From assembly GCF_019443445.1 (NCBI RefSeq), contig NZ_CP080378.1:4588001-4652000 (forward strand): a stretch of DNA of 64,000 bases, in the 5' to 3' direction. This DNA is from Massilia sp. PAMC28688 (GTDB lineage Bacteria > Pseudomonadota > Gammaproteobacteria > Burkholderiales > Burkholderiaceae_D). The position numbers and the translations under genes are program-made. Shown one piece after another: positions 9,100 to 17,083 of the stretch (the stretch's first letter is position 1; each line of letters opens with the position of its first letter). Below the pieces are notes generated by a model, which was not told where the DNA came from, searched no databases, and saw nothing but the letters and a program-made list of their open reading frames with translations.

Positions 9100-9699
9100 A
9101 TGGCCAAGAAAAATATCGTCATCACTTTGCGCATCAGCATCGCAGACATCACGCCGCCAATCTGGCGCCGTATCGTCGTCGACGGCGACCTCAGCTTGCG
9201 TGCGCTTCATCACATCATCCAGGCCGCGTTTGGCTGGACCGACGCCCATCTTCATGAGTTTCGTGTTGAGGGCCGCACCTACAGCATGCTTGACAACGAG
9301 CATGTTCTTGAGGGCAGCTACGACAGCGACGAGGAAATGTTCGATGACCGAAAAGGAAAGCTGAATCGATTGCTGTACACCGGCCAGCGCTTCACCTACC
9401 AATACGATTTCGGGGACAGCTGGCAGCATGAAATTCACGTCGAAAAAATTGAGCAACGTCCAGAGCCAATGGGCAGTGCCTATATCATCGATGGCAAGCG
9501 CGCATGCCCGCCTGAAGACGTCGGCGGCATCGGCGGCTACGACGACTTCCTCACGACACTGCGGGACGAACCGAAGAGCCAGGAAGCAAAGGACTATTTG
9601 AGATGGGTGGGCGGCAGCTTCGACGCAGAGGCCTTCGATCAGCGAATGGCGAACGCGACGCTGCTGCGCATGGCTTGGAATGGCTGGGGCCGGAAGTAA
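9100..9699 (+). CDS. plasmid pRiA4b ORF-3-like protein, IS66 passenger gene
   Basis: 199-residue protein with the pattern of the pRiA4b ORF-3 family: an N-terminal ITLRISIADITPPIWRRI, LHHIIQAAFGWTDAHLHEF and FTYQYDFGDSWQHEI. The biochemical function of this family is not established. The ATG at 9100 is chosen because the family motif starts right after it (MAKKNIVITL). It lies inside the terminal repeats of the IS66 element, 51 bp after tnpC and 34 bp before the right end, so it moves with the element as a passenger. Confidence 0.85.
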   Translation: MAKKNIVITLRISIADITPPIWRRIVVDGDLSLRALHHIIQAAFGWTDAHLHEFRVEGRTYSMLDNEHVLEGSYDSDEEMFDDRKGKLNRLLYTGQRFTYQYDFGDSWQHEIHVEKIEQRPEPMGSAYIIDGKRACPPEDVGGIGGYDDFLTTLRDEPKSQEAKDYLRWVGGSFDAEAFDQRMANATLLRMAWNGWGRK

Positions 9700-9733
9700 G
9701 CGGGCGTCAAGACGGTACTGATGCCACGCTTAC

Positions 9734-10681
9734 GGTTAGGGCGCGCCAGGCGCCAAAATCACGTCGTGCTGCCATCGACTTGATTGCCAGGCCGCCTGAG
9801 GTGGTTACACCCTTGCGAGTGCGGGGCGACAACAATAGTGGAGTCTCGTCCGACGGCAATGGAAGTGCGGTCAGTCCAAACGCCTTTCGGTACGCCATCA
9901 AGGCCACGAGTGCAGTCTTCGTCACTGGGATCTTGCGCTCGATGTTGCCTTTGGCGGTCTCTTGTTCAATATGCATGATCCAGTATGTGTGGCCTGACTT
10001 GGGATCGGACAGTGGCTGAAACGCGCCCATGGTCGCTTTGATGAATTCGGTCGTACGCAGTCCCAGTTCACGCAATCCAATCAACACAAATCTGTCGCGC
10101 ACGTAGCGCTGCCGCTGCTCGAATGTGAGCTTTTCCTCAGCTTCCATGGTTTCGAGCACCACCCCGTATAAATCAAGGGGCACGGCACGGTTTGCGTTCA
10201 CTTTGCGCTGAGTGCCGGCGCCGTGGAAACCCATAGGGTTCATCCCAATGTAGCCCACCTCCCGCCAGGCACGGTACATGGCGTGCACGCAGCGTTGCAG
10301 GTCGGACTGGCTGCTGGCCGACGGCTTGCAGCGAAACGGCGTGTATCCAGCCTCGTCAGCACGGGCAAACCGGTAGCCATCATGCGCGCATATGGCGGTT
10401 TCCGGTAAGTCTCTCAAATATTCGAAGAATGCGGTGACATCAGGCATGACCCAGCGTGATGGCGGCTTTCCTGCGACGTTGTCACAGTACCACCGCAGTT
10501 TGGCCAGGTGATAACGGTACGTCGCGACGGTTTCAGGGGATCCTTTTTTGGGACGGCTCCCGATTGCCCGGAGCCAGACTTCTGCAGCTTCCCAATCGTC
10601 GGCGACTACGCCCAAACCATGCTGCGGCCGTGCGACCTCTACGGTGACTGACGACGCCACCATCGGTGCAATGCTACTCAT
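9734..10681 (-). pseudogene. N-terminal part of a tyrosine recombinase split by IS66
   Basis: 316 codons of host sequence followed by a few IS-encoded residues. An N-terminal SAM-like core-binding domain is visible (TVATYRYHLAKLRWYCD, VTAFFEYLRDLP). The catalytic domain then begins with the first catalytic Arg (RELGLRTTEF) and the beta-hairpin Lys (ETAKGNIERKIPV). The HxxR, LGH and Tyr motifs are on the other side of the IS66 element (6314-6627). Its start codon overlaps the stop of the KfrA-like gene at 10678-10681 (ATGA), so the two proteins are translationally coupled and presumably work together. Possible roles are cointegrate resolution or integration; see findings. Confidence 0.9.
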
Positions 10682-11451
10682 GTATGTTCCTTCGCAACCG
10701 CTAATGCCGCTGCCAGGTTAGCCCGCCGCATGGTGTCCAGCGTCTGTGCATCGCGGGCCTGCTGCAGCTCCAGATTCGCACAGCGCTCCTTCCAGGTCCT
10801 CACTTCACCACGCGCATCGTCAATGCTCATCAATGAAAACTTTCTCATTTCGTCACCACTTTGCACCATCTTGTCGATAATCTGGGTCAGCTGATCATTC
10901 TTTTCGCGCAAAGCTTCGCATTCAATGCGATATTGTTCAGCACTTGTACGGGCCGCCGCCGACTCAGCGGCTGCGGTGGTGGCCAGGCTACGGAGAAGGG
11001 TGAGCTCTCGCTCAGCTTGCTCTAGCGCATGCTGAAAGTAGTCGAGCTGAGCGTTCTGCATATGCTCGGCAGTACCGAGGACGGCGCTCATTTTCCGATC
11101 GAGAGCCGCAATAGCGGCATTCGTCGTCAGCATTGAAGCGTCGGGCTCGGTGAACTCAGGCGGATCGGTGGCCGGTACAACACGCCTATGAAGCAACTGT
11201 TCAGCCTGTTGCCTCTCGCGCGCCAACGTGGCCATCGAAGGCCGTCTCTGGGGCGAATACGCATCCATCAGTCTCCGATAGATTTCTGGGCTGAACAGAC
11301 GGCCTGTTGCCCCAAACACCAATGCAATGAACGAGCGGACGTAAGGCCGGTGGCTACGCGCGTCGATTGGAATGGTCGCATCAAGCTCCATAACGCCGCG
11401 GGCGATGTGTGCTGCTTGCTGGTCGGTAAGCTGGAACGGAGGGCGCGGCAT
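10678..11451 (-). CDS. KfrA/TnpT-like DNA-binding coiled-coil protein, recombinase partner
   Basis: 257 residues from the ATG at 11451, preferred over an upstream TTG at 11502 because the recognisable part starts MPRPPFQLTDQQ. Residues 1-90 form a predicted helical DNA-binding domain like that of KfrA. Residues ~95-250 are a long coiled coil (ALEQAERELTLLRSLATTAAAESAAA, CEALREKNDQLTQIIDKM). TnpT, the auxiliary protein that works with tyrosine recombinase TnpS in Tn4651 cointegrate resolution, has a similar design. Here the gene is directly upstream of, and coupled to, the tyrosine recombinase. A perfect palindrome lies 62 bp upstream. It is probably an accessory or architectural factor for that recombinase; plasmid KfrA-like regulation is the alternative. 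Confidence 0.6.
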   Translation of the reverse strand: MPRPPFQLTDQQAAHIARGVMELDATIPIDARSHRPYVRSFIALVFGATGRLFSPEIYRRLMDAYSPQRRPSMATLARERQQAEQLLHRRVVPATDPPEFTEPDASMLTTNAAIAALDRKMSAVLGTAEHMQNAQLDYFQHALEQAERELTLLRSLATTAAAESAAARTSAEQYRIECEALREKNDQLTQIIDKMVQSGDEMRKFSLMSIDDARGEVRTWKERCANLELQQARDAQTLDTMRRANLAAALAVAKEHT

Positions 11452-11512
11452 AAAAAAACGAGGTTGAGCAGTGATAATAACCGTTATAAATATCACGGTC
11501 AATCGTGTGTAA

Positions 11513-11536
11513 TCAACTTAGTCCGAGCTAAGTTGA
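11513..11536. repeat. 24-bp palindrome with 6-bp centre, candidate recombination core site
   Basis: TCAACTTAG (11513-11521) and CTAAGTTGA (11528-11536) are perfect 9-bp inverted arms separated by the hexamer TCCGAG. This geometry of two recombinase arms around a 6-8 bp asymmetric centre is what tyrosine recombinases use (for example dif, lox and rst sites). It lies immediately upstream of the KfrA-like/recombinase pair. An operator for that operon is the alternative. Confidence 0.5.
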
Positions 11537-11800
11537 GTAGATTTAATGGACGGTTTTTTTGCGTCAGCGCCCGCATTCCTGGCCCACTTTGAAACTATTA
11601 CGGTGTAAGAGGGGGGAAGTCCCACGCCTGGTGGGCGCCTTTCCGGTTTCGGTGGCGACGCCCTGTCGTGCACCCTTGTGCTGGGCAATAAATGGATATA
11701 GAGCAGGCGTTTCCCCCTGCACGCTATGGGCGCGACGCGTAAGGTGTGGAAAATGTGCGTCTTATGTGTAAAATCCGCACATACCGGTCCGGAGAGTTAA
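11537..11800. other. gap between palindrome and RHH gene
   Basis: 264 bp without a gene. Near its right end the sequence has a 7-bp imperfect inverted pair, TGTGCGT (about 11754) and CCGCACA (about 11774), around TATGTGTAAAAT. This could be promoter plus operator for the ribbon-helix-helix gene. An AGGAGAG-like ribosome-binding site (GGAGAG) precedes the ATG at 11801. Nothing else recognisable is seen. Confidence 0.3.
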
Positions 11801-12034
11801 ATGAACACTACTACAAAAAATCGCGGCGCCGTTCGGGTGAGCTGCGAGATGTCGCCGCAGCTCAGCGCAAGGTTGATAGAGATTGCTGAAGCGTCACACT
11901 TGAGCGTGTCGGACGTGTTGCGTCGCGCCGTCGCCCTCATTGACCTCGCTTACCAAGCCAAACTGGATGGGCATAAGCTTGGTCTGTTAGATTCCAACCG
12001 CGTCCTCATAACCGAATATACGAACGTTCTTTGA
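11801..12034 (+). CDS. ribbon-helix-helix (CopG/Arc-like) DNA-binding protein, possible antitoxin
   Basis: 77 residues. The segment VRVSCEMSPQLSARLIEIAEASHLSVSDVLRRAVALIDLA fits one beta strand followed by two helices, as in RHH repressors. The C-terminal ~25 residues could contact a partner. It is preceded by GGAGAG and ends 12 bp before the GNAT-like gene, so the two are almost certainly co-transcribed. RHH proteins upstream of GNAT proteins commonly form type II toxin-antitoxin pairs in which the RHH protein neutralises the toxin and represses the operon. That role is inferred from order and size. Confidence 0.7.
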   Translation: MNTTTKNRGAVRVSCEMSPQLSARLIEIAEASHLSVSDVLRRAVALIDLAYQAKLDGHKLGLLDSNRVLITEYTNVL

Positions 12035-12046
12035 GAGACTAACCCT

Positions 12047-12886
12047 ATGCTTCCGCCTGTGAATTCAAGACTCCGTTCCGATGGCTTCGGTAGCGCTCGA
12101 ATACCGCCCAGTGTTTTGATTTTGGAGGTCAAGCGGAAACGGCAAGATCAGAATGAAGAATTGCTGGAGTGGGTGCTTGTCGAAAGGCGAGAGGAGGTAG
12201 AACGCGATGGGAAGACCGGCAAGGTCCACCGTGCTAAGGTATGCATCTACTATTGGGATCTGAGCGGTCAGGGAGATGCGAACGATGTTCCCAGCGGGGA
12301 CTTTTTAGGAAGCTATGATGCCAGATGGAATACGGTATCCCTCACAGCCGGTGCGCTAGATACCGGAGGATACGTTCTCATTGAACCGTGTCGGCTACGA
12401 AGCGCCCGCCTTGGCACCTATCTGATGAATACGATTGTTGCGTGGGCAAAGCAATGGCCAGACGCACAAGTCAGGGAGGTCAAATTGCTTTCAAGCGACG
12501 CCAACGGAGAGAACCGTGTGCGTAGGAATCGGTTCTATCGCCAGTTCGGCATAGAATTCGATTTCATCGACGACGATGAAAGCGCAGGCGTCTCACGACC
12601 TATGCTCGCTCAAGCTTTGACCACAACCACATCCTGGGAAGAATCGATTACAGAGCACAATCTGGTCACTCACGCGAGACAGACCGCTTCGGCAGTAAAA
12701 GCACTGAAAGCCGATTTACGTTTTGTTCGGCAAGACCTTAAGAAAACGTCGCGGGAGTTAGGCCAAGCGTACCAATATCCGTTTCGATGGCTGTTCCAAC
12801 GTGTTGTGAACGACAATTGGCCGCGAACAATATCTGCCACGGTGATCATAACTGTTCTCGGCTTCGCTGCACTGAAGCTTACGTGA
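12047..12886 (+). CDS. GNAT-like acetyltransferase with coiled coil and C-terminal membrane anchor
   Basis: 279 residues, no family recognised with certainty. Residues ~105-175 resemble the GNAT core: an Arg-rich acetyl-CoA loop-like stretch (CRLRSARLGTYLMNTIVAWA) and NRVRRNRFYRQFGIEFDF, which resembles the GNAT RNxFYxxxGF motif. Residues ~215-250 look like a coiled coil (KALKADLRFVRQDLKKTSRE). Residues ~261-278 form one hydrophobic segment (TISATVIITVLGFAALKL) at the very end, so the protein is probably tail-anchored with the enzyme in the cytoplasm. Ordinary GNAT toxins are about 160-180 residues and soluble, so this is an unusual partner for the upstream RHH protein. A non-toxin membrane-associated acetyltransferase is the alternative. 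Confidence 0.55.
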   Translation: MLPPVNSRLRSDGFGSARIPPSVLILEVKRKRQDQNEELLEWVLVERREEVERDGKTGKVHRAKVCIYYWDLSGQGDANDVPSGDFLGSYDARWNTVSLTAGALDTGGYVLIEPCRLRSARLGTYLMNTIVAWAKQWPDAQVREVKLLSSDANGENRVRRNRFYRQFGIEFDFIDDDESAGVSRPMLAQALTTTTSWEESITEHNLVTHARQTASAVKALKADLRFVRQDLKKTSRELGQAYQYPFRWLFQRVVNDNWPRTISATVIITVLGFAALKLT

Positions 12887-12946
12887 CTACGAGTTCACAA
12901 TCTCTCTCGAAGGATTTCTAACTCTACTTTTTGCTTGTCGATTTCC

Positions 12947-12974
12947 ATGAATCGAAATAATCCCAGCGAAGTGC
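12947..12974 (+). pseudogene. first nine codons of the DUF6710-like gene, cut off by the IS2-like element
   Basis: ATG at 12947 opens MNRNNPSEV, and the tenth codon is interrupted at 12974 by the IS2-like element. Joining base 12974 to base 15953, which removes the IS and one copy of AGTGC, restores the frame of the gene at 15953-16716. No strong ribosome-binding site is seen directly before this ATG, which weakens the start choice slightly. Confidence 0.6.
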
Positions 12975-13044
12975 TGAGATAGCCCCCTGATTCACCAGAC
13001 ACAGCCTATGCGTTATTCTTACGGATAGGAATAGGACTGTGTTT

Positions 13045-13434
13045 ATGACTAGGAACAAGCAAACAATCGAAGTGGTGACGGTATCCCAGGAGCGCCGCAG
13101 GCGCTGGTCTGCCGATGAAAAAGCGGCGCTGGTACGCGAGACATACGAGCCCGGAATGAACGTGTCACTGGTGGCCCGCAAGCATGGCGTTGGGGCCAGC
13201 CAGCTGTTCAATTGGCGCAAACTCGAACGCGAAGGCGCACTCACCGCGGTCACCGCGGGTGAGTCGGTGGTGCCGGCCAGCGAACTGGCTGCCGCCCGTG
13301 CCCAGATCGCCCAGCTGCAGCGCATGCTCGGCAAGAAAACGATGGAAGCGGAGATCTTGAAGGAGGCAGTCGAGTTCGCTCGCGAAAAAAAGTGGATTGC
13401 GCGCTCGCCCTTGTTGGGCAAGGACGACCAGTGA
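13045..13434 (+). CDS. IS2-like OrfA (DNA-binding, frameshift upstream part)
   Basis: 129 residues with a helix-turn-helix domain ([39 protein letters not shown]) followed by a leucine-zipper-like helix. The ATG at 13045 is preferred over a GTG at 13039. A run of seven A (13385-13391) followed by G forms an A-AAA-AAG slippery sequence inside the overlap with orfB. A -1 shift there would make the OrfAB fusion transposase. Confidence 0.88.
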   Translation: MTRNKQTIEVVTVSQERRRRWSADEKAALVRETYEPGMNVSLVARKHGVGASQLFNWRKLEREGALTAVTAGESVVPASELAAARAQIAQLQRMLGKKTMEAEILKEAVEFAREKKWIARSPLLGKDDQ

Positions 13435-14312
13435 AGCCGGTCTGTTCTGCTCTGGGCGTGGCGCGCTCTCACGTTACGCTGATGCTGGCACGTTCTGCCG
13501 ACTGGGTCGACGGTCGTACGGTACAAACGTTCCACCAGCCTGCCGATGCCATTCTGGTCGACGCTGTGCGCGCCGAGATCACCGCGCTGCCGACCTATGG
13601 TTACCGCCGGGCCGGCGCTCTGGTCAACCGCACGCGCGCCTTGATGGGCCTGCAAGCGATCAACCACAAGCGCTTTTACCGAGTGATGAAGGAATACCGA
13701 CTTCTGCTGCAGAAGGCGCCAAAGCGGCCGGTCAGCGGTCGCGTGCACGATGGCGTCGTTGGCGTCGCCGAACCGAATCAGCGCTGGTGCTCGGACGGCT
13801 TCGAGATCGCTTGCGACAACGGCGAAGTCGTCACTGGCGTGTTCATGAAGGATTGCTGCGACCGCGAGATCATTGCGTGGCGCGCATGGGCTGAACGGGG
13901 CCTGCCGGGCGAGCCGGTGCGTGACATGCTGGTGGAAGCGGTCGAAGCGCGATTTGGCCAGGCGAGCGTTGGCGAGACGAGGCTGGAGTTCTTGAGCGAC
14001 AACGGTGGCGCCTACCGCGCCCACGAAACGCATGCTCTGGCGCGGGAGATGGGCATCGAGCCGGTACACACACCGGTGTGCAGTCCGCAGTCGAACGGTA
14101 TCGCCGAGAGCTTTGTGAACACGTTTAAACGGGACTACGTGAGCATGATGGACCGCAGCAACGCCGAAGTCGTTCTCGCTCAACTGCCAGACGCCTTTAC
14201 CCATTTCAATGAGGTTCATCCGCACTCATCGTTGAAGTTAAAATCGCCTCGCATGTTCAGGAGGGAGCTGGCACGCCCGGAGCGTGTCAATGATTTTGAA
14301 ACACCTGGTTGA
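13392..14312 (+). CDS. IS2-like OrfB DDE transposase
   Basis: 306 residues in the -1 frame relative to orfA, with the integrase core visible: [12 protein letters not shown] (first Asp), [14 protein letters not shown] (second Asp) and [19 protein letters not shown] (Glu), then [14 protein letters not shown]. Length is normal for IS2-type OrfB. It is probably made as an OrfAB fusion through the A7 slip site and not from its own start. The downstream segment to the right end is interrupted by the nested IS3 element, but the coding region is intact. Confidence 0.9.
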   Translation: MDCALALVGQGRPVKPVCSALGVARSHVTLMLARSADWVDGRTVQTFHQPADAILVDAVRAEITALPTYGYRRAGALVNRTRALMGLQAINHKRFYRVMKEYRLLLQKAPKRPVSGRVHDGVVGVAEPNQRWCSDGFEIACDNGEVVTGVFMKDCCDREIIAWRAWAERGLPGEPVRDMLVEAVEARFGQASVGETRLEFLSDNGGAYRAHETHALAREMGIEPVHTPVCSPQSNGIAESFVNTFKRDYVSMMDRSNAEVVLAQLPDAFTHFNEVHPHSSLKLKSPRMFRRELARPERVNDFETPG

Positions 14313-14338
14313 ATTGGTGAGAGTCTAAATCTCGGATC

Positions 14339-15358
14339 TCAGGCAGCTTTCGTCTCCATCGCCGGTGGGTTAATCCATGCTGCCGTTGGTAGCTTCTGCG
14401 GCTGCGGCATGCGGTGTTTGAAACGGTTCGGCGTGCGCTGGAATGCATCTGCCAGAGTGGCTTGTCGTTGCTTGCGTACTTCGATCGCGCGACCGGTGTG
14501 GACGCTCTCGGGCGTCATCATTCCGATGCCGGAATGGCGATGCTGCTGGTTGTACCAAGTGAAGAACGTGGCGCAGTGAGCGCGCGCGTCAGCCAGCGAG
14601 CCAAAACGTGCTGGGAATCCGGGCTGGTACTTCATGGTCTTGAACTGCGCCTCCGAGTACGGGTTGTCGTCGGAGACGTAGGGCCTGCTGTGCGACTTGG
14701 CGATGCCTAGATCGGACAGCAGCGTGGCCACTGGCTTAGAGCGCATGCTGCTGCCTCGGTCGGCATGCAACGTCAGCGCGCCCGGCGAGATGCATTCCTT
14801 AGCGGCGGTGTTGGCGATGAGTTGCTCGGCCAATTCGGCGGTTTCCTGCTCGGCCACCATCCAGCCGACGACGTAGCGGCTGAAGATGTCGAGTATGACG
14901 TACAGATGGAAACAGGTTCCTCTGACCGGCCCCTTCAGTTTCGTGATGTCCCAGCTCCAGACTTGATTGGGCACCACGGCCAGCAGCTCGGGCTTGGCGT
15001 ACTCTGGATGGCGTAGTTGGTTGCGCCGCTCGCGCACGGCGGCGCAGCCCTGCAGCAAGCGATACATGGTGCGTACCGAGGCCACATAGCGCCCTTCGTC
15101 GAGCAACTGGGCGTGGATGGCTGCAGGCGCGCAATTGGCGAAGCGCGGGCTGTTGAGCACGTCAAGTACGACGCGGCGCTCCAGTTCCGACAGCGCCAGC
15201 GGAGGCCGCCTCGCTGGTGCTGTCGCGACAGGGGGCGGCAACAGGCAGATGTGGCGCGCGGCGCGGTCGCGATACAGGGCGCTGCGTGGCAGACGCAAGG
15301 CGCGACACGCAGCGGCCAGGCCGACCTGCTCACCCAGGCTGTTGGCGGCATTAATCAC
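14339..15358 (-). CDS. IS3-family OrfB transposase (nested element)
   Basis: 339 residues with an IS3-type HTH_21 region and an rve integrase core: NQVWSWDITKLKGP (Asp), LTLHADRGSSMRSK (Asp; DRG in place of the usual DNG) and DDNPYSEAQFKTMKYQPGFP (Glu). HSGIGMMTPESVHTG matches the usual C-terminal block. It overlaps orfA by four bases (ATGA-type junction at 15355-15358). It resembles the OrfB at 17565-18638 but is a different element. Confidence 0.9.
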   Translation of the reverse strand: MINAANSLGEQVGLAAACRALRLPRSALYRDRAARHICLLPPPVATAPARRPPLALSELERRVVLDVLNSPRFANCAPAAIHAQLLDEGRYVASVRTMYRLLQGCAAVRERRNQLRHPEYAKPELLAVVPNQVWSWDITKLKGPVRGTCFHLYVILDIFSRYVVGWMVAEQETAELAEQLIANTAAKECISPGALTLHADRGSSMRSKPVATLLSDLGIAKSHSRPYVSDDNPYSEAQFKTMKYQPGFPARFGSLADARAHCATFFTWYNQQHRHSGIGMMTPESVHTGRAIEVRKQRQATLADAFQRTPNRFKHRMPQPQKLPTAAWINPPAMETKAA

Positions 15359-15816
15359 TTCGGCTCGCTCGGTGTGTCGCTGGTGCTCAGACCCAGCAGA
15401 GTGGAAAGTTTTTTTTGGACGTCGATAATCAAGTCGGCCTTGACCAGCTTCGCGCGCAGGCGTTCTACTTCTTTTTCCAGCTCCAGCACGCGCCGCGTCT
15501 GGGCGGCAGCGGGATCAGCTTTTGGGCCGCGCTTGCGCTCCAGAGCGGCGACCTCGCCTGCAGCTTGACGCTGCTTGCGCCACGTCGCCAGGTGGGACGA
15601 GTAGATGCCTTCCCGACGCAGCAACGCGCCGATGTCGCCGGGCGCCACGCAGGCGTCAGCGGCGGCCAGAATGCGCAGTTTCTCGGCCTTGGAGAAAGCG
15701 CGCCGCTTGGCAGTTGGGACGACCTCGGGGTCTGGCCGTTGCGCTTCGGAAGGCGACACGTCGGTGGTGTCCGGGGGAGCTACTGGAGTGCTAATTTGAT
15801 GCTTTCGGTTGTGCAT
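15355..15816 (-). CDS. IS3-family OrfA (nested element)
   Basis: 153 residues: a low-complexity N-terminus, a helix-turn-helix region (KRRAFSKAEKLRILAAADAC, IGALLRREGIYSSHLATWRK), then a coiled coil (TRRVLELEKEVERLRAKLVKADLIIDVQKK), as in OrfA proteins of this IS3 branch. It is directly followed by orfB in the same orientation. Confidence 0.88.
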   Translation of the reverse strand: MHNRKHQISTPVAPPDTTDVSPSEAQRPDPEVVPTAKRRAFSKAEKLRILAAADACVAPGDIGALLRREGIYSSHLATWRKQRQAAGEVAALERKRGPKADPAAAQTRRVLELEKEVERLRAKLVKADLIIDVQKKLSTLLGLSTSDTPSEPK

Positions 15817-15952
15817 TTGGGGACCTACCGCTGTACTCTAAATTAATCGGGTAGGTGTCTCAAGTTATATTGGCACAGGGGGGCCGGGCTCAGGAAAGCG
15901 GCGCTAATTAGACGATAGGCTGTGTCCGGTTATACGGGGGCAAGATCAGTGC

Positions 15953-16716
15953 CATCTGTTCAGCCGCGGGCGCGGGGGCTTCGTCGACTTGTGTGTGACT
16001 TAATTTCAGGACGGACGGAGCAAGACGTTGTCGCGCCACTTGCGGAGCCACGCCCGCACATACTAGTGTCGGAGCGCGAGTTCGACGTGTTCACGCGCCT
16101 GATGGAGATAGCAAATGGAATTCATCGCCAGAATGCGACAGGCTTGGCGAGGTTGGTTTCCGCAATCTTGGGACCTCTGCAATCAGACCATTTGCTGTCT
16201 GTTGCGGAGCGCGTCCAGCATGCTGCTGTCGGAGCAGCCTCGTTAGAACGTCTTTTTTCCCCGGACTACTTCTTTTCCCTTTTCGACCCATCAGACTGCG
16301 TACAGCTGCGCCCGGAGGACTACAGCGTCGACCTCGCCCGTGACATCGTCCTAAGCACACCTTGGAACCGCAACTGCTTCGTAAACGCGTTGGCGAACAT
16401 TGGTTCCGGGCGGAGTTGCGGCACTTGGCGCCAAGATCCGAATCACGCAGTTTCGCTGGTCCTGCCGTGGAGATTTGGTATCGTAATCAATGGCAACCAT
16501 TCAATTGCAGCTGGGATTCTAGGACGTGAAGGGGTGCTTACCCCATCAGAGGTTCTCGACCTTACGCCACTGCTTAACCGGGTCAGATGTGACGGAAATC
16601 ATTTCGTCCGCAGGGACTCGGGCGAAAACATAGCTCGGATCCAGAACGGGCGTACGGCAGCGCTGTTCGAGATCGGCAGACTGATGGCCACCGCCCAGCC
16701 ATCCAGAGGTAGCTAA
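15953..16716 (+). pseudogene. DUF6710-like gene, main part, separated from its start by the IS2-like element
   Basis: About 254 codons after the insertion point. The central and C-terminal parts (PWNRNCFVNALANIGSG, WRQDPNHAVSLVLPWRFGIVINGNHSIAAGIL, NRVRCDGNHFVRRDSGENIA) match what I recall of the DUF6710 family, whose function is unknown and which is often seen in accessory regions. With the nine codons at 12947-12974 the original protein would be 263 residues. The apparent ORF begins inside the IS right end, so it has no authentic start now. No catalytic motif is recognised beyond the conserved NGNHS stretch. Confidence 0.6.
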
Positions 16717-17083
16717 TGAGCCGCGGCACGCGTAGTCTTCCGCTCTCCACTCCAGCACGTAAGATTACGCGTGTCGCCTGCTTAAATTAGTCATTTTGAG
16801 TAAATTTTAACGTAGAGATTAGCGCTACATGTGCTTTTGAAAAGTGTGGCCCGTTGAGGTAGAACGGACGCGGTATAGATCTATGCCGGCTGTTGTGGCT
16901 TTCTGCTCAGCAGGAACGCGCGAGCTTACACAGCAAGCGCTCTGCAGCTCAATAGGTTAAGCCATATCTTTCAAACTGGAAATAGTTATAATCAAATTGT
17001 CTCCTGGGTCGCAATCCAAACTTGTCACGGTGACGCTTTGACGGGACCCCAATTAAAACGCGTAATTCAAACAAGGAATCCCG
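16717..17083. other. 367-bp AT-rich gap before the membrane protein
   Basis: No gene is seen. The sequence is noticeably more AT-rich than its surroundings. TATAAT at 16987-16992 is a plausible -10 element for the downstream membrane-protein gene, without a good -35. An AAGGAA ribosome-binding site lies just before the ATG at 17084. Confidence 0.35.

Larger units (their letters stand above)
6628..9733 (+). mobile_element. IS66-family element with passenger gene, 8-bp target duplication
   Basis: The element is 3106 bp long and contains tnpA, tnpB, tnpC and a fourth gene, all on the plus strand. Its terminal inverted repeats start GTAAGCGTG at both tips (left 6628-6657, right 9704-9733), matching over about 25 of 30 bases. 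It is flanked by a perfect 8-bp direct repeat, GGTTAGGG, at 6620-6627 and 9734-9741; 8 bp is the usual IS66 target duplication. The exact duplication and intact reading frames indicate a fairly recent insertion. It inserted into the tyrosine recombinase gene whose halves lie on either side. Confidence 0.95.
14318..15862 (-). mobile_element. nested IS3-family element inside the IS2-like element
   Basis: About 1.5 kb, minus-strand orientation, containing orfA (15355-15816) and orfB (14339-15358). Both approximate ends begin TGAGA (plus strand from 14318, minus strand from 15862), but the repeat is not convincing beyond five bases and I found no clear target duplication. ATTGG occurs close to both sides (14313-14317 and 15869-15873) and may be one. 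Boundaries are therefore approximate. It lies between orfB and the right inverted repeat of the IS2-like host element, so it arrived later. Confidence 0.65.
12975..15948 (+). mobile_element. IS2-like (IS3 family) element carrying a nested IS3-family element
   Basis: The left end (from 12975) and the reverse complement of the right end (to about 15948) share GCCCCC, ACC and GACACAGCCTAT at matching positions, in the pattern of IS2 inverted repeats. AGTGC occurs at 12970-12974 and at 15948-15952, fitting a 5-bp target duplication, with one base of uncertainty at the right tip. The element's own orfA and orfB are at 13045-14312. A second element in the opposite orientation (about 14318-15862) sits between orfB and the right end, stretching the total to 2974 bp. 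The host gene is DUF6710-like and is restored in frame when the whole insertion is removed. Confidence 0.82.

Noticed and set aside
12924-14225. 433-residue minus-strand ORF
   Set aside because: It lies antisense to the IS2-like orfA/orfB, which have clear transposase motifs; it shows no domain and arises from GC-rich codon use.
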